Below are positions 36,488 through 43,846 of a DNA stretch of 57,330 nucleotides, piece by piece. The stretch covers positions 1 to 57,330 of the IMG/VR virus record IMGVR_UViG_3300022926_000015; one strand, written 5' to 3'. The notes under the pieces are model-generated. The model did not search any database and was not told where the DNA came from. It worked only from the letters and a program-made list of their open reading frames with translations. Source of the stretch: a virus. The translations under genes were made by a program, and so were the position numbers. Numbering within the stretch: the stretch's first letter is position 1; each line of letters starts with the position of its first letter.

Positions 36488-36774
36488 AACACGTAAAATT
36501 ATTTGAACAATTCATTAACGAAGAAAAAATCAACGTTAAGAAAGAAGTTAAGAGACTTAAAAAAATGGGATACGATGCTTCAGAATGGGGTGATGGTATT
36601 ATGGTTGACGGTGTAGATGCACCAAATCCGGATTGGGATGGAAAGGTAACAATGGTTTGGGACGAAGAAGGTATTTACAGCGATGATGAAAGATATACTG
36701 GAAACGATCATAGTTATGATAAATTCCTAGATATAATCGAGTATCCAGAGGACACTAAAGACGAGTGGGAATAA
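36484..36774 (+). CDS. Small acidic capsid-targeted protein
   Basis: 96 residues; its ATG overlaps the previous stop (ATGA). The signal MKHVKLFEQFINEE is followed by a basic helix (NVKKEVKRLKKMGYDASEWG) and a very acidic C-terminal part rich in Asp, Glu and Trp. The 5' DNA is similar to that of the preceding gene, which suggests duplication of the signal region. No domain recognised. Confidence 0.6.
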   Translation: MKHVKLFEQFINEEKINVKKEVKRLKKMGYDASEWGDGIMVDGVDAPNPDWDGKVTMVWDEEGIYSDDERYTGNDHSYDKFLDIIEYPEDTKDEWE

Positions 36775-36813
36775 ATTGTAAAAAATACGATTTAAAAATA
36801 AATTTAGCAATCA

Positions 36814-37248
36814 ATGGAAGATAATGTAGAAGAAATGAACATAACACTAGCAAGTGTTGGTGGTATGGGAGCTGTAAAACTTCCAACTTCTACTGAGTAC
36901 ACAGGTACCGGAGATGTTCCAGCAGGTCAAGGAGATGCTAAAGAAGAATTTAAGAAAAAAAGAAAAAAGAAAAAAATGAAAAATATTCAGACTTTTGAAT
37001 CATTTATTTCAGAAGAGTATGTAGAGCTTGCTGGATTTGATACATTTACAGAAAGGCTAATTGAAGAGTTTAAAGATTGGTATAAAGAAACTGCAAATAA
37101 TTGGGAAGATTTTTCAAAAAATATGGCCGAAGATTCGGTTGATGAAGCTGCAAAAAATGCACAGATGGAAATCTTAGCATATCTTTCAAATGAAATGAAT
37201 AAGGTGATTACCGATAGAAAGTATCGAGTAAAGGCAGACTTTAAATAA
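36814..37248 (+). CDS. Protein with Gly/Lys-rich leader fused to internal capsid-targeting signal
   Basis: 144 residues from the first ATG. The first 54 residues (SVGGMGAVKLP, GTGDVPAGQGDAKEEF, then KKKRKKKK) lead into an in-frame MKNIQTFESFISEE at residue 55 (ATG at 36976), a typical member of the signal family. Either the internal ATG is the true start of a 90-residue tagged protein and the leader is a separate short product, or both are made as a fusion. The remainder is acidic and helical (LIEEFKDWYKETANNWEDF). No known domain. Confidence 0.55.
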   Translation: MEDNVEEMNITLASVGGMGAVKLPTSTEYTGTGDVPAGQGDAKEEFKKKRKKKKMKNIQTFESFISEEYVELAGFDTFTERLIEEFKDWYKETANNWEDFSKNMAEDSVDEAAKNAQMEILAYLSNEMNKVITDRKYRVKADFK

Positions 37249-37259
37249 AAACTATATAA

Positions 37260-37511
37260 ATGAAACATATAAAACTATTTGAAGCATTTGTAAATGAGTC
37301 TAGTGGTAGAATACCAACTACTCTTTATCCTTCTGAGTTTAGACAATATTTCTCAGATATAAACTATGACACTCTAAAGCGTCAATATGATAGAGATACT
37401 CAACCAGAAGTTGCACAAGCTGACAATGGAAAATGGTATGAAGTATCATCTCATTATAATAAATCAGGAGATAGAGTTGTTAAATTAAAGTCCGTTAAGG
37501 CCCCTAAATAA
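37260..37511 (+). CDS. Small capsid-targeted protein, 83 residues
   Basis: Begins MKHIKLFEAFVNESS, with predicted cleavage after Glu13, leaving about 70 residues rich in Tyr, Arg and Ser. The first 38 bases are identical to those of the next gene. TATATAA lies directly before the ATG, too close to be this gene's own promoter with a leader. No recognised domain. Confidence 0.6.
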   Translation: MKHIKLFEAFVNESSGRIPTTLYPSEFRQYFSDINYDTLKRQYDRDTQPEVAQADNGKWYEVSSHYNKSGDRVVKLKSVKAPK

Positions 37512-37551
37512 TCATGAAACATATAAAACTATTTGAAGCATTTGTAAATGA
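37260..37551 (+). repeat. 38-bp direct repeat at the starts of two adjacent genes
   Basis: Positions 37260-37297 and 37514-37551 are identical for 38 bases from the ATG onward, covering the codons for MKHIKLFEAFVN; flanking bases differ on both sides. The exact match only over the signal indicates that the signal module was copied independently of the gene bodies. Confidence 0.9.
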
Positions 37552-37831
37552 ATCAGCAATTGATGCACTTGCTAGCGAGATTAAAAACGCTGAAGTATAT
37601 GACGCACTTTCTGATGAAAGTACAGTAAATGCAAGGTCGACTACTAAAACATGGGACGATGGAGTTCCAGTTCTAAAATATATTGCTAGAGCATCTAAAA
37701 AGTCTGTAAAATTACCGAAAAAGTTTAAAGTAGTAGATGATTCTGAATATGGATGGTGGTATTTTCAAATTGGAAACACGTGGTATGGAATAGAACAATC
37801 TGATTATAGCACTCCTCCATTTGAGTACTAA
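37514..37831 (+). CDS. Small capsid-targeted protein, 105 residues
   Basis: Begins MKHIKLFEAFVNESA. The mature part (about 90 residues) has an acidic helix and a basic segment (ARASKKSVKLPKKFKVVDDS), ending in an aromatic stretch (WWYFQIGNTWYG, then PPFEY) that could be a compact beta domain. It is the last gene before a strong terminator, so it probably closes the internal-protein operon. Function unknown. Confidence 0.6.
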   Translation: MKHIKLFEAFVNESAIDALASEIKNAEVYDALSDESTVNARSTTKTWDDGVPVLKYIARASKKSVKLPKKFKVVDDSEYGWWYFQIGNTWYGIEQSDYSTPPFEY

Positions 37832-37854
37832 TTTAAAATAGTTTTAAAATATTT

Positions 37855-37884
37855 AAGCCGAGATTTTTTAGTCTCGGCTTTTTT
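37855..37884 (+). terminator. Intrinsic terminator closing the internal-protein cluster
   Basis: AAGCCGAGA (37855-37863) pairs perfectly with TCTCGGCTT (37872-37880) across an 8-nt loop and is followed by a T run to 37884. This is a textbook rho-independent terminator. Confidence 0.9.
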
Positions 37885-37919
37885 GTTTATATTAGCTTAG
37901 GAAACAAGTGTGAACCTTC

Positions 37920-37951
37920 TTCTATAACTATAGAATTCTATAGCTATAGAA
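37920..37951 (+). promoter_or_regulatory. 32-bp palindrome upstream of the mgsA operon
   Basis: The core 37928-37943 (CTATAGAATTCTATAG) is a perfect 16-bp palindrome. Allowing one mismatched pair (37927/37944) it extends to 32 bp, from TTCTATA to TATAGAA. It ends 7 nt before the start codon of a new transcription unit and follows a terminator, so it is a good candidate for a dimeric-repressor operator, or for an RNA hairpin covering the translation start. Confidence 0.6.
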
Positions 37952-37958
37952 CATTGAT

Positions 37959-38267
37959 ATGATAACAGGAGTACAACCAAAAATATTGCTAGAACACGAA
38001 GAGATGAATTGGGAACTTGTTCGCTCGCATGATGGATTAACTAAGCGTTCAAGTAAAATCCTTTGGATTGAATGGAATGAGGACGGTACCTTTAAAGATA
38101 AACATAATACTCCTGAAATAGAGAGGTCTCTGATCATGTCTCCATTTAACCAATTTTTCACATGGCAAACTACTACAATTACTGAATTAATTGAGGCCAC
38201 TGATGACTTAATTAGGTTTAAAACTAGAAATAGTGAATATGAACTACGTAAAATAGTAAATGAATGA
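37959..38267 (+). CDS. Unknown 102-residue protein, first gene of mgsA operon
   Basis: 102 residues, soluble, Trp-rich (NWELVRSHDGLTKRSSKILW), no recognised domain. Its stop overlaps the start of the methylglyoxal synthase gene (ATGA). It follows a terminator and a long palindrome, so it opens a new operon. The lack of the MKH signal separates it from the preceding cluster. Confidence 0.6.
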   Translation: MITGVQPKILLEHEEMNWELVRSHDGLTKRSSKILWIEWNEDGTFKDKHNTPEIERSLIMSPFNQFFTWQTTTITELIEATDDLIRFKTRNSEYELRKIVNE

Positions 38268-38647
38268 AAATAGCACTAGTAGCCCATGATGGAAAAAAGG
38301 CAGATATGGTTGCTTTTGTAATGAAGAGACTAGACTTCTTCAACCGGGAAGACGTAAAACTTGTAGCAACTGGAACTACGGGAGCAAGCATCTTGCATGC
38401 TGGCGTGGAAAAAGTAGAGCGGGTAAATAGTGGTCCTCTTGGTGGTGATGCAGAAATAGGAGCAATGGTTGCTCGTGGTGAAATGGATGCAGTTGTGTTT
38501 TTTAGAGATCCTCTCGACAAACACCCACATGATGTTGACATTTCAATGTTGATGAGACTTTGTGACGTACATAATGTCCCATTAGCAACTAATTATAAAG
38601 CAGCACATATAATAATTTTATATCTTAGTAAAAATGATGTATCTTAG
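38264..38647 (+). CDS. mgsA: Methylglyoxal synthase
   Basis: 127 residues. Family signatures are in order: ALVAHDGKK (His8), ATGTTG, the phosphate/catalytic loop SGPLGGDAEIG (Asp62), FFRDPLDKHPHDVD (His89, Asp92) and LCDVHNVPLATN. With E. coli MgsA the spacing matches Asp71, His98 and Asp101. The enzyme turns dihydroxyacetone phosphate into methylglyoxal and phosphate. It is shorter than the 152-residue E. coli enzyme because the C-terminal tail is missing. Likely an auxiliary metabolic gene; it could divert glycolysis, release phosphate or produce a toxic aldehyde in the host. Confidence 0.88.
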   Translation: MKIALVAHDGKKADMVAFVMKRLDFFNREDVKLVATGTTGASILHAGVEKVERVNSGPLGGDAEIGAMVARGEMDAVVFFRDPLDKHPHDVDISMLMRLCDVHNVPLATNYKAAHIIILYLSKNDVS

Positions 38648-39209
38648 ATTTTTTATTGTAAAGTTTTTAGAAGCAATTGGAGCACTTTTAGGTATTCTTC
38701 TCTTTCCTTTGGTATACTTATTAAGACGCCAAATTGATAACAATCCAAGGCTATTTAAGGTGTTAGGTCTCTGGTATTTAACAAATCAAGATGAGCCAAG
38801 CCACCTTGAAAACTGGTATGGTTTTTATGAATTAAGACCTGAAGTTGCAGACATTCTATATGAATACAATAGAATGACGAAGTGGGAGCGTTTTTCCCAG
38901 TCATTTGAATGGGTAGCTATGCGAAATCCAGCATGGCAGCTAAAGTTAGCTTTGGCAAAAAAAACAAATGGAGACATTATTGAGATTAGAGTACATAATG
39001 TCATAGGTGAAGAAGGTGGCATGATATGGAGAGATAAAACAGTTACAGGTCTGCAATTTGCAACATTTTATATCAGAGGACACAAGCACTTTAGATACAG
39101 TTGGACTAAAAAAATCGCTGGAAGATGGGTCAACTTAATGTTAGGAACAAAACAGGGAAGATATGTTTCTAAATTTAGAGTATTTAATGAATTAGGAAGA
39201 TGGGGATAA
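38634..39209 (+). CDS. Conserved phage protein with N-terminal membrane helix
   Basis: 191 residues; its start lies inside the end of mgsA. An N-terminal hydrophobic segment (FLEAIGALLGILLFPLVYLL, about residues 11-30) is followed by a soluble domain ending with HFRYSWTKKIAGRWVNLMLG and RYVSKFRVF. I recognise this as a family often seen uncharacterised in phages, but know no function. Probably a single-pass membrane protein. Confidence 0.6.
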   Translation: MMYLRFFIVKFLEAIGALLGILLFPLVYLLRRQIDNNPRLFKVLGLWYLTNQDEPSHLENWYGFYELRPEVADILYEYNRMTKWERFSQSFEWVAMRNPAWQLKLALAKKTNGDIIEIRVHNVIGEEGGMIWRDKTVTGLQFATFYIRGHKHFRYSWTKKIAGRWVNLMLGTKQGRYVSKFRVFNELGRWG

Positions 39210-39284
39210 ATATTTTACAATCGGTTTAGAAACAGTCTTACATCTATTAATATAACTTAAACATTAACTTAGAAAAAAAATCAA

Positions 39285-40685
39285 ATGCTATTAGACATCG
39301 AGCAAAAGGACCAAGAAATAATTGTATCGTATTATAATAAAGAAGGAAAAGTAGCATTTAAAAGATACCCGGTAAGTCAATTTGAAAATTGGGTAGTAAC
39401 AGAAGAAACAGATAAATGGCGCGACCAGAATTTTGTAAATTGGGACGGTCGCCCAATTAAAAGACAAAGGGCGAGATCTTTTAATAAGTTCTCGCTTGTC
39501 TATTTTATGGATTCTCTTCCTGAAAGCGATCAAGAAGAAATATTTGCATTTAATATGCCAAAAACATATTTTGTTGATATTGAGACTGAGATTGTTGATG
39601 GCTTTCCAAAAGCAGAAGAGGCAAAGAGTAGAATTCTTACCTTTTCAATAATCACACCTGATCGCAAGGCAATAGTTCTTGGCTTAGATGATTTATCTAG
39701 CGAGCAAATTAAAAAGATTGAAGAGAACACTAATAAACACTTCGAGAAGTACGATCAAGACTGGGAGTTCTCTTATTATAAATTCAAGGATGAATATAAT
39801 ATGCTATATACATTCTTGCATAAGTTTTTGCCTAAGTTTCCTATGATGACGGGCTGGAACTTTATTAACTATGACTGGCAATATATTGTAAATCGATGTA
39901 AAAGGTTACAACTTGACCTAACTGAAATAGCGGTCACCGGTGCTCTTGATAAAAATGATAGTAGGCCTTTACATATGGGTATTCTTGATTATATGCAACT
40001 TTACGATAAATATGACAGATCTGTTAAAGTCAAAGAATCAAATAAACTTGATTTTGTTTCTGGCCAAGTTCTCGATGTTGCAAAAATTAAATATACTGGA
40101 GGATTGCAAGATCTTTATCAGAATGATTTTCAAAAATATGTTTATTATAACGTAGTCGATTCAATTTTGGTTTATTATATCGATCAAAAGTTAAAATCAA
40201 TGGAAGTTATTATGACCCTTGCAACAATCACAAAAATGCCTTTGTATAAAGCAGCTTCACCAGTTGCTGTAACCGAAGCTCTAATGGCTCGAAAAATGGC
40301 AGAACTAAATCGAAAAATTGGAGTAGATTATAGTCAAGAAGATAATAAAAAAGATGGTAAATATGCAGGTGCTTTTGTAAAGCAGCCTATTGTTGGTTAC
40401 TATTCCGGTGTAAGTGCATTTGACTTTGCGTCTCTATATCCTTCGGTAATGAGACAATTTAATATTTCACCAGATGCATATGTTGATATTATTCCAACAA
40501 ATGAAATCAAAGAACGTCGCAAAAATACTGAGGAGATTGTTTGTGAAAATGGAGTAGTATATAAAAAGGAAGACTCAATTCTAAAAAAGATTCTTAGCGA
40601 TCTTTATTCTCAACGTAAAGAATACAAAGCAACGTCATATGAATTTTATGAAAAAGCACATGAACTTAAAAAAAAATTTAGGTAA
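39285..40685 (+). CDS. 43A: DNA polymerase family B, N-terminal half (split gp43)
   Basis: 466 residues. The proofreading exonuclease is complete: Exo I FVDIETE (Asp98, Glu100), Exo II GWNFINYD (Asp197), Exo III YNVVD (Tyr288, Asp292). Polymerase motif A, DFASLYPS (380-387), supplies the first catalytic Asp of the palm. The protein stops after SDLYSQRKEYKATSYEFYEK, the first fingers helix, and lacks motifs B and C, which are in the gene at 44592. T4/RB69 gp43 is about 900 residues; the two halves add to 866. No intein or intron motif is seen at the break. Confidence 0.88.
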   Translation: MLLDIEQKDQEIIVSYYNKEGKVAFKRYPVSQFENWVVTEETDKWRDQNFVNWDGRPIKRQRARSFNKFSLVYFMDSLPESDQEEIFAFNMPKTYFVDIETEIVDGFPKAEEAKSRILTFSIITPDRKAIVLGLDDLSSEQIKKIEENTNKHFEKYDQDWEFSYYKFKDEYNMLYTFLHKFLPKFPMMTGWNFINYDWQYIVNRCKRLQLDLTEIAVTGALDKNDSRPLHMGILDYMQLYDKYDRSVKVKESNKLDFVSGQVLDVAKIKYTGGLQDLYQNDFQKYVYYNVVDSILVYYIDQKLKSMEVIMTLATITKMPLYKAASPVAVTEALMARKMAELNRKIGVDYSQEDNKKDGKYAGAFVKQPIVGYYSGVSAFDFASLYPSVMRQFNISPDAYVDIIPTNEIKERRKNTEEIVCENGVVYKKEDSILKKILSDLYSQRKEYKATSYEFYEKAHELKKKFR

Positions 40686-40715
40686 TACTGTGCACTTCGC
40701 TTGAAGGTTTCTGAA

Positions 40716-40722
40716 TATATAA
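40716..40722 (+). promoter_or_regulatory. TATATAA element between pol half and nrdB
   Basis: TATATAA lies upstream of a terminator hairpin and 86 nt before nrdB. Because the terminator lies between it and nrdB, a promoter role for nrdB is doubtful; a short terminated RNA is the alternative. Confidence 0.2.
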
Positions 40723-40747
40723 AAAACATAGAAATCAACAAGCATAG

Positions 40748-40780
40748 GGTCTAAAAATATTTTGTATTTAGACCTTTTTT
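40748..40780 (+). terminator. Intrinsic terminator before nrdB
   Basis: GGTCTAAA (40748-40755) pairs with TTTAGACC (40767-40774), followed by six T. It separates the N-terminal polymerase gene from the nucleotide reductase operon, so the two polymerase halves are unlikely to share one transcript at full level. Confidence 0.85.
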
Positions 40781-40808
40781 AGTCTAAAAAATAAGGTAAT
40801 ATAAGAAT

Positions 40809-41813
40809 ATGTCAATATTTAAAGAAAGAATAGAATTTAAACCATTTGAATATCCAATCTACTACACTGAAGGTTGGTTAAAACAAGCCCAAGCATTTTG
40901 GCTTCACACTGAAATTTCAATGCAAGGCGATGTAAAAGATTGGAATGAAAAAATGGAATCACATGAAAAAAATCTAGTAGGAAATATACTATTAGGATTT
41001 GCTCAAACAGAATGTGCAGTTTCAGATTACTGGACTGGTATGGTTACCAACTGGTTTCCAAAGCATGAAATTAAGCAAATGGCAATGATGTTTGGTTCAC
41101 AAGAAACTATTCACGCAACAGCATATTCATACTTAAATGAAACACTAGGACTAGAAGACTTTACAGCATTTCTACACGAACCAGCAACTGCTGATAAATT
41201 TGAACACTTAACTTCAGTTGAAGCTGATTGGTCTCATGAAGATTTAGCATCAAGTTCAGAAGCTAGAAAGCAGGTAGCCAGATCACTGGCAATCTTCTCT
41301 GCTTTTGCCGAAGGAGTTTCACTATATTCATCATTTGCAGTTTTATATTCATTCCAGATGCGTAACCTTCTTAAGGGGATTGGTCAGCAAATGAAATGGT
41401 CTGTTCGTGACGAATCACTTCACAGTAGAATGGGATGTCAATTATTCCGTCATATGTGCGAAGAATATCCTGAACTAAAACAAGAAGTAAAAGACGATGT
41501 TATTAGAGCAGCAGAGTTAATGGTAGAAATGGAGCATAAGTTTATTGATAAAATGTTTGAAATGGGAGATCTTGAAAACCTAAAAGCAGAAGATCTAAAG
41601 CATTTTATTGTAAAAAGAGCAAATGAAAAAATTGCAGAATTAGGATATGTTGAAGGTCCATTTATGGAATTTGATGAATCAAAGGCATCTGAATTAGATT
41701 GGTTCTATCATTTAACAGGAGGAACAACACACACTGACTTTTTTGCAATTAGACCTACTGACTATTCAAAAGCAGGCGAGGATGAAAACTGGGATGAAGA
41801 TGACATCTTTTAA
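40809..41813 (+). CDS. nrdB: Ribonucleotide reductase class Ia small subunit NrdB
   Basis: 334 residues. Di-iron ligands and the radical tyrosine are in place: Glu68 (QTECAVSDYW), Glu99 and His102 with Tyr106 (ETIHATAY), Glu168 (FAEGVSLY), Glu202 and His205 (RDESLH). The acidic tail ending DEDDIF should dock into NrdA. It stores the tyrosyl radical for reduction of ribonucleotides to deoxyribonucleotides. Gene order is nrdB-nrdA, opposite to T4, with only 8 nt between them. Confidence 0.93.
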   Translation: MSIFKERIEFKPFEYPIYYTEGWLKQAQAFWLHTEISMQGDVKDWNEKMESHEKNLVGNILLGFAQTECAVSDYWTGMVTNWFPKHEIKQMAMMFGSQETIHATAYSYLNETLGLEDFTAFLHEPATADKFEHLTSVEADWSHEDLASSSEARKQVARSLAIFSAFAEGVSLYSSFAVLYSFQMRNLLKGIGQQMKWSVRDESLHSRMGCQLFRHMCEEYPELKQEVKDDVIRAAELMVEMEHKFIDKMFEMGDLENLKAEDLKHFIVKRANEKIAELGYVEGPFMEFDESKASELDWFYHLTGGTTHTDFFAIRPTDYSKAGEDENWDEDDIF

Positions 41814-41821
41814 ATAAGTAT

Positions 41822-43690
41822 ATGATTAATTTTTTTAAAAACAAAGAAGATAAAATGGATAAAGACGCATGTGCGATCAATTATGGTGAAACCCTTGGAT
41901 GGGAACTTGGTGTAGATTTTCCAACATGGGCAAATACAGAAATATATGTAAAAACTATTAGTAATGGATACCTTCTAGAAGGAGAAACCCCAAAAGATGC
42001 ATATTGGAGAGTTGCAACCACTGTAGCAAAGAGATTACAAAAACCAGAAATGGCTAGTAAGTTTTTTGATTATATCTGGAAAGGTTGGTTAAACTTAGCA
42101 TCGCCGGTTCTATCTAACACTGGAACTGAAAGAGGTCTACCAATTTCTTGTTTTGGACTAGACGTTGCTGATTCAATTCACGACATTGGTGCAAAAAACC
42201 TAGAAATGATGCTTTTAGCAAAACATGGAGGTGGTGTTGGAATTGGAATCAATCAAATCAGACCTGCAGGTGCTACTATTCGAGGTAACGGTACAAGTGA
42301 TGGTGTAGTTCCATTCTGCAAGATTTACGATTCAACAATTCTAGCTACTAACCAAGGTTCAGTTCGTAGAGGCGCTGCTTCGGTAAATATTGACATTGAA
42401 CATAAAGATTTCTGGGAATGGTTGGAGATTAGAGAGCCAAAAGGAGATGTAAATAGGCAATCTTTAAATCTACACCAATGCGTTATTGTTCCAGATGCAT
42501 TTATGCAAAAGATTAAAGAAGGAGATAAAGAGGCTCGTAAAAGATGGGCAGCTCTACTAAGAAAACGTAGAGCTACTGGAGAACCATATATTATGTTTAA
42601 AGGTAATGTAAATAACGCAAATCCAGATGCATATAAGAACAATGGATTAAAGGTTTACATGACCAATATTTGTTCTGAAATTGCATTACACACTGATGAG
42701 AATCATTCGTTTGTGTGTTGTTTAAGCTCATTAAACCTAGCAAAATATGATGAGTGGAAAGATACTGATCTTATTTACACAGCAACTTGGTTCTTGGATG
42801 GTGTTCTCGAAGAGTTTATTCAAAAGGCAAAATACATGCGAGGGTTTGAGAACTCTATTCGTTCAGCAGAAAAAGGAAGAGCATTAGGACTTGGAGTTCT
42901 AGGATGGCACACTTATTTACAAGATAGAAATATTCCATTTGAGGGATTATCTGCTCAATTTGAAACTCGCAAAATTTTTAGTGAATTAAAGACTGAAAGT
43001 GAAAAGGCTAGCCGAGATATGGCAAAAGAATATGGAGAGCCTTTGTGGTGCGTTGGTACAGGAATGCGCAATACACACCTTAGAGCAGTAGCACCTACTG
43101 TTTCTAATAGCAAATTGAGCGGAAACGTTTCTCCAGGTATTGAACCATGGGCAGCAAATGTATTCACAGAACAAACAGCAAAAGGAACATTTATTCGCAA
43201 AAATAGTACATTAGAATTAGCACTAGAATCAATCGGTAAAAACACGAAGGATACTTGGGATAAGATACTAGAAGATGGAGGAAGTGTTCAAGGGATTGAT
43301 TGGATGGATGACTATTATGTACATCATGGTGAATTAAACACTAATAAAGAAGGATGGGGAAAACCAATTCACAAAAAAGATCTTGAAAAGGCACCAGAGG
43401 CTGCAAGATCTAATTTTATTCCAATAAAAGATGTGTTTAGAACATTTAAGGAAATTAATCAAATGGAACTAGTACGACAGGCTGGAGTTAGACAGCAATA
43501 TGTTGACCAGTCAGTTTCATTAAACTTAGCATTTCCAAATACAGCAGATCCTAAATTTATTAATCAGGTTCACCTTGAAGCATACGATCAAGGTATAAAA
43601 ACACTCTATTACATGAGAACGGAAAGCGTTCTGCGAGGAGATATTGCAACTAGAGCAACTGATCCCGACTGCTTAAGCTGTGACGGTTAA
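41822..43690 (+). CDS. nrdA: Ribonucleotide reductase class Ia large subunit NrdA
   Basis: 622 residues, shorter than E. coli NrdA (761) because the N-terminal ATP-cone domain is missing, so dATP feedback inhibition is probably absent. Active-site features: Cys110 (PISCFG), Asn282/Cys284/Glu286 (NICSE) and Cys299/Cys300 (FVCCLSSLN). The C-terminal redox pair is CLSC (Cys617, Cys620). An in-frame Met12 (MDKDACAINYGE) could be the true start. It provides dNTPs for phage replication. Confidence 0.93.
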   Translation: MINFFKNKEDKMDKDACAINYGETLGWELGVDFPTWANTEIYVKTISNGYLLEGETPKDAYWRVATTVAKRLQKPEMASKFFDYIWKGWLNLASPVLSNTGTERGLPISCFGLDVADSIHDIGAKNLEMMLLAKHGGGVGIGINQIRPAGATIRGNGTSDGVVPFCKIYDSTILATNQGSVRRGAASVNIDIEHKDFWEWLEIREPKGDVNRQSLNLHQCVIVPDAFMQKIKEGDKEARKRWAALLRKRRATGEPYIMFKGNVNNANPDAYKNNGLKVYMTNICSEIALHTDENHSFVCCLSSLNLAKYDEWKDTDLIYTATWFLDGVLEEFIQKAKYMRGFENSIRSAEKGRALGLGVLGWHTYLQDRNIPFEGLSAQFETRKIFSELKTESEKASRDMAKEYGEPLWCVGTGMRNTHLRAVAPTVSNSKLSGNVSPGIEPWAANVFTEQTAKGTFIRKNSTLELALESIGKNTKDTWDKILEDGGSVQGIDWMDDYYVHHGELNTNKEGWGKPIHKKDLEKAPEAARSNFIPIKDVFRTFKEINQMELVRQAGVRQQYVDQSVSLNLAFPNTADPKFINQVHLEAYDQGIKTLYYMRTESVLRGDIATRATDPDCLSCDG

Positions 43691-43706
43691 TGTAATAGTA
43701 AAAATG

Positions 43707-43788
43707 GTGAGGTTTGAAGACCTCGTCTTAGGGCCGTGGTAGTTCACGGAAGAGGCCAGGAGTTCGCTACTTCCTGGCCTCACTTTTA
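43707..43788 (+). other. GC-rich structured RNA ending in terminator-like hairpin
   Basis: Three perfect hairpins stand in a row between nrdA and the clamp gene: GAGGT/ACCTC (43709-43713 with 43720-43724), CCGTG/CACGG (43734-43738 with 43745-43749) and a 10-bp stem GAGGCCAGGA/TCCTGGCCTC (43752-43761 with 43772-43781) followed by ACTTTTA. In addition GTGAGG (43707-43712) can pair with CCTCAC (43778-43783), excluding hairpin one and the base of hairpin three. The last stem alone is a good terminator; the mutually exclusive pairing suggests a switch or a small RNA. It is far richer in GC than its surroundings. Confidence 0.65.
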
Positions 43789-43846
43789 TGAAACAGTTTG
43801 AACTATACACATATAATCTTTAAATTCTTTAAACAAATAAAAAAAT

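Noticed and set aside
40686-40808. Intron or intein explaining the split polymerase
   Set aside because: No intein splice motifs or homing endonuclease are present, the intervening 3.9 kb holds ordinary complete genes with their own starts, and both halves have proper stops and starts.
43706-43790. Possible tRNA because of a cloverleaf-like set of hairpins and a TTC-containing loop
   Set aside because: The loop TTCGCTA lacks the conserved A of the T-loop, the stem lengths do not fit, and no anticodon arm with a 7-nt loop or D-arm can be drawn.
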